From Rostratula benghalensis (Eukaryota; Chordata; Aves; Charadriiformes; Rostratulidae), in NCBI GenBank assembly GCA_013399305.1, contig VXAI01000117.1:1576590-1640589 (forward strand): a stretch of DNA of 64,000 bases, written 5' to 3'. The position numbers were made by a program, and so were the translations under genes. Within the stretch, counting starts at the first letter, position 1. Each line of letters begins with the position of its first letter. Positions 35,401 through 47,400 of this stretch are shown here, in pieces. Below the pieces are notes generated by a model. The model had not been told where the DNA came from and did no database searches. It saw only the letters and a list, made by a program, of their open reading frames with translations.

Positions 35401-38400
35401 AGACAGTGCATTACTGTTTCCAGGACTTCCTTTTAGCTGGGAAGGAGAAAGACTAAAAGGCATCACTAATGGGGAGTGCTTCACAGTTTTTGCAAAAGCA
35501 CAAGAAAAAATGACGTTAACAGTGGCACTGTATCTTTAAGAAAACCTTTGCTATAAAAAAGTGCATTTGAGTTTAAGAGAAGCTTAAGTTCTGACGTGGT
35601 GATATGTTAAGCTTCAAAAACAGGTACACAGTTCACAGAGCTTTCCCAGAACTGTGCCAAAATTATCTAAAGGCTTGATGCTGAGAGATTTCTGAGTACC
35701 ACATCCGAAACAAAACAGAGATCTGTAATTTTTGTAGTGTTGCAGGTAAAATCACTACAGTGCTGAAATACTGGCATTGTAGATGAAAGTTACAAGTTTA
35801 AATACCGCTTCACTTTACATAAAATCATGGGCAAAAACTGATAAAAATTACATGGTGGTTGTATTTTTGACAATAGTCTGTTGTCAAATATTTAACACTT
35901 CTAAAAATTCAAGTAAAGAGGTGGCTAATTATGAGACTGTAATATAGACATGTGCATACTCTCATGTTAAAAATAGAAGTATAAATAATTTTATAAATAT
36001 ATATATGTGTAACCTAAAAATACAAAAAGCAGGTGAAATATCTCAAGAGGATCCAAGGTCACAGAGCTGTTATTACAGCTTCCAGGAATGAATGATGTTC
36101 CTGTTAAGTTACCATATGGTGATTATCTAATAACAGAAATAAAGGCGATCATACTGGCAAGGGCAGGAGGCCAGAATGGTTACTCATGAGGGTGCCTTCA
36201 AGGCGCAAAGAAGCTCTGAGCAGAGAGTAGAAGTGAAGATTCCCAGTGCCCCATCATTATTGCTGTTATATTGCTGTTTTCTCTCCTCCTGTAAAGCCAA
36301 ATGATCCTAGAAGGGTTTTAAACTCAGTTGAGAAGAAATGCTGACAGAATGGCTATATTCACGTCAACTAGGGAAGGAGTAAGACTTTTCTTTGGTACTT
36401 ACATCTACACATAAAACAAATTTCAATTAATATGGAAATACTTCCTATCACTTTGAGATTTTTTTCTTGGTCACATGACATGTTTTCTTGCCTGGTTGCT
36501 GTGTCAGCTCTGTTTCTGGCCTGAACTTCTCAGGGGACTTACATTTGCCTACATTTAATTCTTGCTTTAGGGAATAGTTGGCATGTTGACAGTTGGCATG
36601 TGTTGGGCAACTAGGGCATTTCCTTGGGAAACCGATTCTGCAATAAAACCGGTTCCACATTGATAACATTTAGATCTGAGGAAAAACAGCAGAAAAGTAT
36701 GGCCAGGGGCCTTTGGCAACTTTGGAGAGAGCCAGATCTCCTGGCTACAGCTGTTCAAAAGAACCTAAATCAACTAGAAAAGAGGGAGGCTTTCTGCAAG
36801 CCTTTAGCCTTGATGGAAATGTAAAACAGTGAGATGTACAGGTAGTTTGAAATCATCACCTGCAAGCCTGCAAGAAGAAGAAAGGGTGAGTCACTTGCCA
36901 TGGGGCAACCCATCTTAAGCCTATCTACATGAGCCAGTAATTTGAGAGTGCTGCTGCGCATATATGCACTATTGAGTAGACGTGAAAATGTAAGGTGTGA
37001 AGAGAGGGCTGGAGAAGCTGAATTGCTTAGGGGCCTATCCCATACCTCTGTGGTGGGGCAAACCTGAGTCTGCTTTCAGCAACTCTTTCTGTGCGCAGCA
37101 CAGAACAGGCATTCTTGTTTACCCATGAAACGTTGGCATTCAGATTCTGAAGGTATGAAGGTCAATTGAATTTTCCCCTTTAGGGGTGACACCCTTCACG
37201 TCTCTCTCCTGTCTGGATATGAATAGCATCTTTCTCTTCTTCAGGACTATCAAGAGCAGTTGAATTGCACTTAAAATATTTAGAAGAGCAATTAGTTTTA
37301 ATAAAATCAACCAGAGTGTTCAAAAGTTAGGAGTGCTACATGCATGGAAAGTATAAACAAGTTGACAGGCAGACTGTGATTTTATGCAATTTATGCAATT
37401 TATGTGATTTTATGGTTGGTTTTCACTTCAGAAATTGGCCTAAAATCTGTTTGGTAGAAGACGAAAGGCAGAATGTGATTTCATGACTGCTGTTGATGAT
37501 TAAATTCTTAGAGAATGTAAGAATGGCTATGAGAAAAAGAAGCCTAGGACAAGAAAAATCCTGTTTCTTTCACTAGTGTAGAAGGAAGCTTGAAGATGTA
37601 TATGATTGCTAAGGTCCTAGAGAATAAAACTAATGAGTTTTATATATAGGAGTTATATACCATGTTTACAAGGAGAAAATTCAAGATGCTAAAGATATCT
37701 TTATACCGGGCTCAAAATCAGTGACACTGAAGAAACAAAGAATGAGAGGTATCTGTCAATTTAAAGCAAGCCCAAACTGAATACCTCCGAAAAATAGGAA
37801 AAGTTCCCTGGTAAAATAAGCCTAATTTTGTGTAGGCTGTAAAGTCTCTATATCCCTTTTTTACCATATTTTTCTCACTTGGCTGTAAGAACATAGAGAT
37901 AAAAAATATAATGCCCCCATGCTCAGACACATTGCAAAGTAGAGGGTTAGAAATGGCAATGGGAAACATAAAACCCTGAATCCCAAACTTAAATATGACT
38001 TCATGAATGTGATATTGAACATCTCCTGAAGACAAACAGTGGCAGCCAAGAAATTGCAGAAGTAGCCTTGCAGTTTTTTAAATCACCCTCTCCTTTTTTT
38101 GGCCACTTACAAAGAAGCAGGCGGCACCTTTCTCTGCAGACTAGTAGAAAGTGAGAGGAGCATTCTTATTGAGTCCATTTTATCTCCAAAGGCCTAAAGA
38201 AAACAAAGCAGAAAAACAGAAAATAAACAAAGCAGTTTGAGAGGACATGTTCTGATGTGTTAGAGCATGTGGGTGGGTTCAATCATTTCCAGAAAGCTTA
38301 TAGCTCACACTGGGCCTTTCTCTGTCCTTCCTCCCAGAGGACCATCAGTGTCCCTGTGTTTTTCAGCTCTGAAGCAGCCTTCCTTTTATTTGTTGGCCTT

Positions 38401-41400
38401 TCATCACCTGCTAATCTGTGTTTCTGTGTTCACCAGGTTTATCTATTGCAAATCTTTGAGAACTGGGGGTTTCTGGTGATCAATTATCTGTGTAGGGAGC
38501 TCAGTTGAAGATAGCCCGCACAATTTATTTTTTCTCAAAGTAGAGTATTTGATCTCAGTCTCTTAAAACAAGGGAAAGACTGTGCATTTCTGGTCAAAAA
38601 TCCTTGTTCTTTGAATAGTTAAGGATATATTTTAGGGCTGTGGTATCTTACAGGTAAAATACTTTGATAGTATAATTTAGTGCATGGCAAAATGGCAATA
38701 GGAGTAGGAACAACATGCCTGAAAAATTCAAAACCTTTTTGCTGATGTTAAACACACACAGTCTTTAAAGATCCTCATCTAATTCAATATTAAGTCATCT
38801 TGTCTCTTTATGTTAATTACTTTGAAGAATACAAGACCTTCCTTCCTGATATTCTTTTCTTCTCCTTAAAGATACAAATACTTGAAAAATAAGAAAAAGA
38901 CCTGGTTTTTTTGATGCCTACTGATTTTGCCAAATTCAGTTGAATGCTTCTGCAATATTGAGCTATTTCTTAGCACACTTTAGAAATTGTAGCTGAAATA
39001 TATTTGGTAAGAGTATTATTAAAAACACCACATAATTTGAAAGGCTAAAAAGTTCAACAAGCTAGGCTGGTGAAGATATCTTTCCAGGGAGAAGGAAGTG
39101 AAAAATGCATGTTAAACCTGAACCACCTCTTCCAGGAAGAACCTGGTCCTAGAAGTCTTATGACAACTGTCCAGTGGCACTCAGTTCTTCTTTCCATCAC
39201 TTCTCATAAATATTTGCATGGTAATGTGGGGAGAGTCTGCTCATTTTAAGGGCAGCCAAACTACTTCTAAAATGACTTGTGGGGCCTGGCTCTCTATTAA
39301 AACATTTTAGCATTTCATGGGAGTGCTGAAATGCAAGATTTTGATCAACAGGAAAGACTGCCTGGGCAGCAAACCTCATGGCCTGTGGATGGGGCTCGCT
39401 GCCCAGGCAGTACAAGCCACAAATTGGTGAACAAGCTGAGTGGAGGTATTATTTCTTTCCCTCAAAGAGCATGACAGTGAACCCCTAGGGCACAGTGGCA
39501 GCCAAATGCCCATGTTTGTTAGACGTGTACGGCAGCATGAGGCCTGTCTGTACATATATACAGCTATATAGACTGTTGGATTTTGAAATTGAAAATATAG
39601 CAAAGCCGATGGGAATACAAAGCAGGGACATCACTACATTACTCCAGACTTCAAGGGACTTATCAAAATCAAGTGTGTATTGCAATTGTGTAAGCATAGT
39701 GTGTGTGTACTTAAATTGCATAGACATAAAAGTATGTTGGCTGCATGAAACCTCCTGTAAGTGTTGGATAAGTATCTGGACGATGATCCCTCTCACATAT
39801 ATCAGAGTTTTGCCCAAGGGACTGCTGGCTGACTGAGGAGCATTCTTATCCTTAAGTGTTGCTAAATCTGGTAGTGCTTTTTAATCGCAGCAGAGTGAGA
39901 GCTCCCATCCACAATGCTATAATAAGTATGTTTTGTGTTGAGTGGTTAATGCCTGCATGCATCACTCCTTTTATTTCTCTGTCCTTTGCAGCCTTTCAGG
40001 TTGCCCAAAATCTTTCTTCTCCAAACCTGCATAGCAGACAGATGATATTTTTTCTTTTTTAAAGTAATTTTCTGGATAAGGTCAGTTCAGGAAGCATTGG
40101 GTGTTCAATGTAGATCTTTCATATCATAGATGATTTTACCTAACAGTGGTGGCTGCATTTCAGATCGAGTGTGATATTCTCAGTCTTACCATATTTCCCT
40201 CTAATGCCCAGGGTAAACGCATGAATTCTGATGGCCTATATCCTCCTGCTGCCTATAAAATTATCATTTAATTTACTACCTGAGAGACAAATCCCTATTT
40301 AGCAAATACTCCCTGGAGAAATCAATTGTTTGGTCAACAATTCAACGACAGAAGTCTCTTATGACGAAAGATCTTGATTTAAATATTTCAAAATACCTAT
40401 TGTGAGGACAGTGGAAATTGTGACAAATTTTCTTATGGGAGGAGCAAAGGAAATTTAGTTTATTTAATACCCATCATTAGGAAAAGTAGATATTGTATGG
40501 ATGCAATGGAGCTGGCAGGTATCTAATCACTGTCATTCACCCTACATTTTCAATACTGCTCTCCTGTGCTGACAGGTCTAAAAATCCAGTGGTACCTTAA
40601 TCACAGGCAGAACTGGGCAACCACAAGTAAGGAAAAGCTGCCTGAAATCAGTGTATCGGCAGGGGAGGTACTGTGTTTTCAGGTGCTGGCTCTGTGCGAG
40701 GTATGCATTCATTTAGCTGGTCACTACACAGCCTGTGGCATGTTTGACCTCTTGGTTTGAAGTATCCTGCGGCTACCTGTATGTAGAGCCTACACTGGAA
40801 AATGTCAGTCCTTTCTAAAACAGGAAAGAAAGGAAAATCTGTGGGAGAAAATACGGTTAAAAATAGAGTGTTTGTCCCCTCCATAAAAAATACAGGTAAA
40901 ATAAAATTCAACACTTCCAGTCTTTGTGTACCTTTTGCCGATAGCCAGGTATGAATTCTTCCCATTTGTCTTGCTGCATTTTTAAAATGCAAAACAAAGA
41001 AAACTTCCACATTTATTTTTAGTTCACCTCATTAAATCCCATGGTTAGTAGTAGGGTTAAAATTGTTCCTCAGAACTGCTTTGTATTGAGAAGTGTGCTG
41101 TAACTAATAACGGATTTATATTGACATTACTTTTTTGATATGTGAATGGGATTAGCGAGTTTTCACTGTGCGATTTTTCCAATGAAAAGTGATTTTCGGA
41201 CCAAAACAAGGGTTATTCTTTTCGAAATAATTCCCCAATTAAAAAAAAAAGGAAAAAAGACACGTCATGAGCAAATTTTTCTTCATTTTCAGAAGGAAAA
41301 ATGTGAGATAATTTTCTAGTAATAAAATATCACTTTCTTTATAAAAATGATCCATTTTAATTTTGAAATTTGAAGGTCTATATATTTTTCTGTAGCATCT

Positions 41401-43162
41401 TCAATAATGCTCTTTTGTTTCTTTTCCGTTGTATTTCTAGAACAAACCTATGAGGAAACTTTAAAAGTACCATTACATGGGTATTATTCCTTCTAGGCTT
41501 TGAGCAGAATACAATTGCTGGCCCTTTTGTTTCATTAATTCCTCATACAAATGTACATTCTACCCAATTTAGAATCATGAAAGACACAGGGATTAGAAAC
41601 TTATTTAGGCTGACTAAATCCTTTGGAAATTTAAAAGGGAAAATATCATGGGATGAGAGTTACAGCTACCAACTTTTTGTCTAACGACTTAATTATGTGC
41701 TTGAGAGGATTCCTAAACCTCCTTGTGAAAGCAGACAGCTTTGGCAATGATTGTAATCTCCAAACCAGAAAGGGAAGCATAAATTGACATCCAGAGTGGG
41801 GGAAAAGCAGATGAGGACTTTTGAATTTTTTTTATTAGAAAGGCTTTGCTGAGAGGACAGGTACACGTGAAAAATTAGGAGGAACAGCTGAAGAAAAGCG
41901 GGTTCAGGAAAATTCAGGGGAAGTGACCAAGTACAACACTTATGAATATAAATAAACATGTCTAAAGGACAAGTAAAAATTATCTACAGAAAAGGTGAAA
42001 GGGAAGCAGGAGGAAATGCGGGATGGATTGTGAGAAGGTGTACAGTTGAATGACACGGGTGCAGTGAGCAGGTAAACTCTGGGGGTTTCCTCCCTTCTGT
42101 CTCTAAAGCAGCAGGACTGTGATTTGTCCTACTGTAATTAGAGGAGTGTGTTCAAAGATGAGGGTGTTCATGAATCAATTGTTTCTTTTCCTGACAACAA
42201 TAACCTGCAAGATCCTGAAGTTTTGAACTGGCTGCTGAGGCTGGCAAGTAATGATATTTTTAAGGGGAACATTAAACACCATGAGGAGGTAATAACTTTG
42301 CAGGAGGAGGTGGAAAAATGTAGACCCTTTCCATTAAAAGAAATCTGTGTTGCCAGATGTAAATAGAATGGATGAATTTTCTGATCAGCAAGAGACATCT
42401 GGCTTTGTGAGATGCTCTCTATGACTCCTCAGTCAGCAAAAAAATGTATCTAAAATTATAATAGCATAGTGTCTCAGGGAGCCCGGGCTGGAGAAGCTTG
42501 ACACTGCTTATGGTTTGACACTCTTATGGTTTCAGATGATCTTCCAGTTTTAAGATTATTATTTTTTTTAATTTTTAAAGGGGCTCTCTTCTTCTATCTG
42601 AAATGAGGGCTTGGTAGATATTTTTAAGTTACTATGGCTACCTAATTCATTTAGCAACAAAAGGTGTCAAGCTGTCTGTAAATGAAGGGTCTTCTTTGGC
42701 CAGGTAGTAAAAGACATTGGTGTGAAAGACAAAATAAAGAAGAAAGAGCAAGGAGGATACCTGACAAGTTAGAATAAAAGGCTGGGGAGGAGGAGTGGGT
42801 GCATATTTTTGTTATTTATTTTATATTATTTTATATTATTATATATTGTGTAACAGCAAATGTTCCAATCATCTCTGCAAGACACGTGACATCTAAAATC
42901 AGTGAAGGTGAAGTAATTATCCCATCTTGCTGGCTTTAACTTTTTATAGAAGTCAGAAAGTTTGAAGCATTTTCTGTTAAAATTAAATTAGAAGTAGTTT
43001 TTTCAAAGCAGCTGAACTATTTAACGTCTCAGTATGAGGCTTCCACATGCAAGTGTGTGTTTTCAGCATGGAGCTGGCATTATTCTCTGCCTTTCTGAAA
43101 CCAGTGCATGCATGGTTGTTTTTATTTTCTCTTTCAGAATCGCACCTTGAATCTCTATAGTG
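29441..43162. other. Long unassigned stretch, no gene recognised
   Basis: Mostly AT-leaning unique-looking DNA. The longest open frames (172 codons at 31638-32156 and 137 codons at 30414-30827, plus strand) overlap other frames, have leucine/serine/cysteine-rich random-looking translations and no known domain. Small repeats are a 16-bp direct repeat at 29841-29875, tandem CATGCATTTT units at about 30638-30662, ATTTATGCA repeats at about 37380-37415, and TTTATATTA repeats at about 42818-42848. No mobile element was recognised, although old, decayed ones could be missed by eye. Confidence 0.4.
29841..29875. repeat. 16-bp direct repeat, period 19
   Basis: ATTGGATCCTAATGTT occurs at 29841-29856 and again at 29860-29875. 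It is a small local duplication with no coding role. A nearby inverted repeat, TTCGGA/TCCGAA, lies at about 29890-29907. Confidence 0.8.
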
Positions 43163-43172
43163 TTTTTCTTTT

Positions 43173-43264
<92 letters not shown>

Positions 43265-43311
43265 TNNNNNNNNNNNNNNNNNNNNNNNNNNNNNNNNNNN
43301 NNNNNNNNNNT

Positions 43312-43347
<36 letters not shown>

Positions 43348-43355
43348 TTTTTTTT
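43163..43355 (+). repeat. (TTTC)n microsatellite with assembly gap
   Basis: Nearly perfect TTTC units run for about 100 bp, are cut by 45 N (43266-43310), and continue for about 40 bp before ending in a run of T. The true length is unknown because the gap falls inside the repeat. The two serine-phenylalanine-leucine frames seen here are translations of the microsatellite and not genes. Confidence 0.97.
43266..43310. other. Assembly gap (45 N) inside microsatellite
   Basis: Undetermined bases within the TTTC array. Array length is likely polymorphic and unresolved. Confidence 0.98.
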
Positions 43356-44099
43356 GTAAGACTCGTCCTTGAGTTAATAGTGGAGCCAGGTATTCAAGAA
43401 GTGAAAAATTTTACATGCTGAGGGGAGTGACAAATTGAAGCAGAATGCGATACTGTTTTTGAAACTGGGGGATTACTTAATATAATACCACGAAAATGTG
43501 ATAAGGATGAGAACCTTATTACATATCTACTTTCATCAGAATGTGATACAAAACTAGCAGGAGACAGATGTATAAAAATTGGGAAGGAAAGAAAGTGAAT
43601 ACATTGCTATCTTCTCTGTATTTGTCTTTGAGCTTTATGTAGTGTGTAGTTCTGTGTCTATTTAAGTATCAATCTCCATTCTCAGGCCTGGATTGACAGA
43701 AATATGTATCCTGCATCTCTTTTTCTTCTCTCTCCACTTCTGGATGATGGAAGGATTTCAGGTGTGTGAATGCCTCCTTGAAACAAGAGAACAAAGTGGC
43801 AAGGTATTGTTTTTGAAATTAAAATGCACCCAGAAGTGGGTAGAAGCCAAAACTCCATTGCTCTGCAGTCTCCGTCACATATAAACAGAGCTCTGCAGTT
43901 AGGATGTCTTTGTGTACTAGTGTAGCAGGAGTTTGATGTATTTCAAGCTTGTAATTTTTTTTGTAGTGTGTTTTTTATTGCTCTATGCTTTCCTTTTCTC
44001 TTTTGGCCAGTGGTTGTTTCTTTCAGGGTTTTGGAGGCTTGTCAGTATTCCTGGGAATAGATTCACATGGGCAGAATAAAATTGGGATGTAGCCCTCTT
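43356..44099. other. Unassigned non-coding stretch
   Basis: No gene, mobile element or repeat recognised; open frames are short. Confidence 0.4.
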
Positions 44100-44412
44100 T
44101 TTCCTCATTAGTGCTGCCTGAAATATGCGTGCTTCTGATTGCGAGACAGGAGAGGTATCGCGGTGCCATGCAGCCAGTACCTCGACATCAGGGCTGCATC
44201 TGGCACAGCTTAAGAATTGCTCTCATTTTAAAGAAACTCATTTGCACGCCCTCTATTTATCAGATGCATCACTACTGATGTGAAAAACTGGATTGCGACT
44301 GGAATTTTGCAGCAGGATTTTCTCTCTGCTTTGCTTTGCTGAGGCAGAGCAAAAAATATTCTTCCCCTTTCTTCTCTTTCCCTCCACCAAGATTCAGAGC
44401 CCACATCTCAAC
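44100..44412 (+). other. Candidate non-coding first exon ending at a splice donor
   Basis: The segment is richer in CpG than its surroundings (several between 44125 and 44185), contains an AT-rich CTATTTATC element at about 44252, and ends in AAC followed by GTAAGT at 44413, a consensus splice donor. No convincing long open frame runs through it. The pattern fits a 5' untranslated exon of a gene whose coding exons lie outside the window, or a long non-coding RNA exon. The start is unknown, and promoter elements are not definite. Confidence 0.25.
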
Positions 44413-47400
44413 GTAAGTGTGCACTGAACAGAAACAGTTAATGTTTTAATTGATAATGGTGTTTGTTTACCAAAGAGAGTAGTAAAAAAATGCTTTGCTT
44501 AACAAGAGCCTTTAAATAAAAGCCCAGTGGATGACAATCTTTAACATGTTTCTGTAATTTTTGTGAAAGTTCAGCAAATTATTGTGGAAGAATACTATAT
44601 ATTCTGCTTTTTTACCTACTGGGGCTGACCAGAAAGGCAGGGAGAGGACAGAGAAGGGAGGACACTTGTTCTTTCCTCATGTATTCCTGATCCGTATCAT
44701 TACTGATGGAGGTAGTCACTGGGAGAGTCTTTTCTGCCCTTTCCACAAGTAAAGGTAGTAAAATCAGGCATTAGTCCTTGAGGGAGTGCTAGTGAAGAAT
44801 AAGAACTGATGTTTGAATTGATGTTTCTATAAATGGCTGTTTGCCAATACATGATGTGCATTGTTGAAGATTTTGTGTATGACCCCAGAGGATGTGAGAA
44901 TTTGCCATTTCTTCTAATAATGAGTGAGATTTTCAAAGTGGATTATATGAAGTACAATATCTCAGGCTAATTTTGAGCAACGTGTTTACTTTGGCATGTT
45001 GCAAACTCTTTAAAACCACTCTAAAATGGTTAAACTAGAACTGTCGGTTGAAGTATTTTGGGCTTTCTGAAACAGAAATACTTGAGAAAGTCAACAAAAA
45101 TGTTTTACATTGCACCATGTAGAAATATTTACTTACTGTAGAAGCAGAAAAGAAAAATAACTTCATTGTTCAGACAGGACATACGGAGATGCTTTTCCTC
45201 AGCACTTTCTTTCAGAATGGCCAGTCCCAGGGAGTCAGCATCACTTTCTAAGCATAAACCCCAGCAAAACAGAGCATTTCTGTTACAGTGTTATGCAGCC
45301 TGCAACAAATTCAACGACTGCTCAGTCAGTCACTAAACCAGGGACTTCAGGTGAAGGCCCTGGGGCTGCTGAACTTTCTTGGCAACTCAGAACTATTTCT
45401 TTTCCTGGTTGTATATTTCTTTCCTTTTCTTCCTTTCTTCCCTCCTCTGCTCTTCCCATCGATAAAGGTTAAGTGAGTTCCTTACGGAAAATATTAGTAA
45501 ATGAAAAATAATGAAGCTCAGTTTTTTCTTTTTCAAACTGTTTCCTCTTTTTTGGGATCCCTCCTGTACTATATCTGTAATTACATCGATACCAGCTCAC
45601 AGGCCATGTTGGCACTGTGAATTGGGTAAGAGCATGGATGTGCTTGCTGTCGTGTGTTTGATCAGGATTGGTGCTGTCTTCATGACATTGGGGCAGAGAC
45701 CGGGACAGGTGGTGGTGCATGCCAGGAACAAGGGGTGCAGCAAATACTGTGTAAGTAAAACTCACCCACTGCCTCCTGGTTGTCAGGCAGACTTTTGTCA
45801 GTGCTGGCAGCCTGTCCCATTCATAAGAATCAAATTAATCCAAGCACTAAAATCTTAAATCGAGCTATGGCTAATAAAGAATCTACAGCATGTCCTTGTT
45901 AACTTCTACATGTGTCTGTCTCCTGTCTCTGCTAGAAGGGCTCTTTAACAAGCTCTCTGTGAGCAAACACATGGGAAGCGAGCAAATCTAGCAGTCATCT
46001 TTCCCTCTAGTGCCTCAACTGCTCTAGGCTGTGACACATGGAGGCTCCCAATAGTAGGTTTTACATGACACTTTAATTTTAAAGAAAGAGGACACGTATG
46101 TTTCTGGCAGTTGTGTGATTAGTGCAGTTCCTTGGCAGACCCAACACACTTCCTTGTGCTTCTTATAGAGAAAGTTAGAAATGATAGATAGGTTTTAGCA
46201 GACAGTGCTTTTTCAGGGTAGGAGTCAAAGCCCTTTCTGGAGTTAGTAAAAGCTCACCAAAAAATTATTTCAGCTTCATTCCTGTCCTTCAATCTTAGCT
46301 GGCCATTGATTTCCAGAACCGGAACTTGGATGTGTCAAGGGAACAAGGGCAGAAATGGGGAATATTATCAGTAGCCCTTATTTGTGAACGGACATATTGA
46401 CCAGACATGTGTGTGGTTATATTTGAAGCTGGATTCTATTTTCATCTAAAATCTTTGTGCCTTTACTGTACTGTTATCAAAAATATGAAGATTTCTGAAA
46501 TATTGCAGAAAACAGAAATGAAAATGAAAAGCATTGCATCATTAAAAAAAATTATTCTAATTTTTACTATACTTTATGTAAGCACTTTTTAATGAGTGAG
46601 TGCTGGACAAGGCACCACTTCAACCCCTGTAGAAGAGCAAGGAGGCAATGAGAACAAAAGAAACAAGGCAGAAAAGATATCTACTCTAATTTGAGAATTT
46701 ACCTGAATCACAAGAATTATACCTCTGCTTTCAGCCTGCTGTGGATGTAACTTCTCTGAAGCCAGGGATATGAGTCCTGACAAGCACCAGCCCACCTTGG
46801 AAAACATTAGACATCTCATACTTCAGAAACTTGTGACTTTGGAATATGAGATGCACTGAATATTAGTAGTTCCCCGGTGTTCACCCGAGCCAGACTGTTG
46901 GTGAGGTGCTTTGCTACCCTGTAATGACTACAGGTAACAAAAAAATACACCTGCAGTCAAACCATTAGACCCTGAGACATTCTTTTGGGGAGACTAAAGA
47001 GAAAACAGAGAAGATTCTTTGTGTATTAGTGTTTTGATCCCATCTCAGGCTGATAAAACCCCCCTTTAGTTATACCCAAGCCATGCTTCAGAATACCCCG
47101 AACTATTCCTGCTTGTCTGAGTGCATTGGAAGAATTACAGGATCAAGGACAAAGTTTATCTACAGATAAGATAGCTTTTTCTCTGTTGCTCCTGCTCTCC
47201 TGCCCTTTACTTTCCTTTTTTTGGGGTTGGTCTTTGTTTTATTTTTTGGGATTTTTTTAAATTGAATTCTATGGTGAGACTGTGTGCCTCTCTGTCTCTT
47301 TAATCTTCCCCTTTGAATTCATTTGCAATGTGATATATTGAGTTGGTCTTTCAGGATGTGTCAGTGGGAACCATGATAATGCATCTCAAATGGTAGAAGT

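Noticed and set aside
43108..43372. Two frames of repeated Ser-Phe-Leu
   Set aside because: Direct translations of the (TTTC)n microsatellite and its gap.
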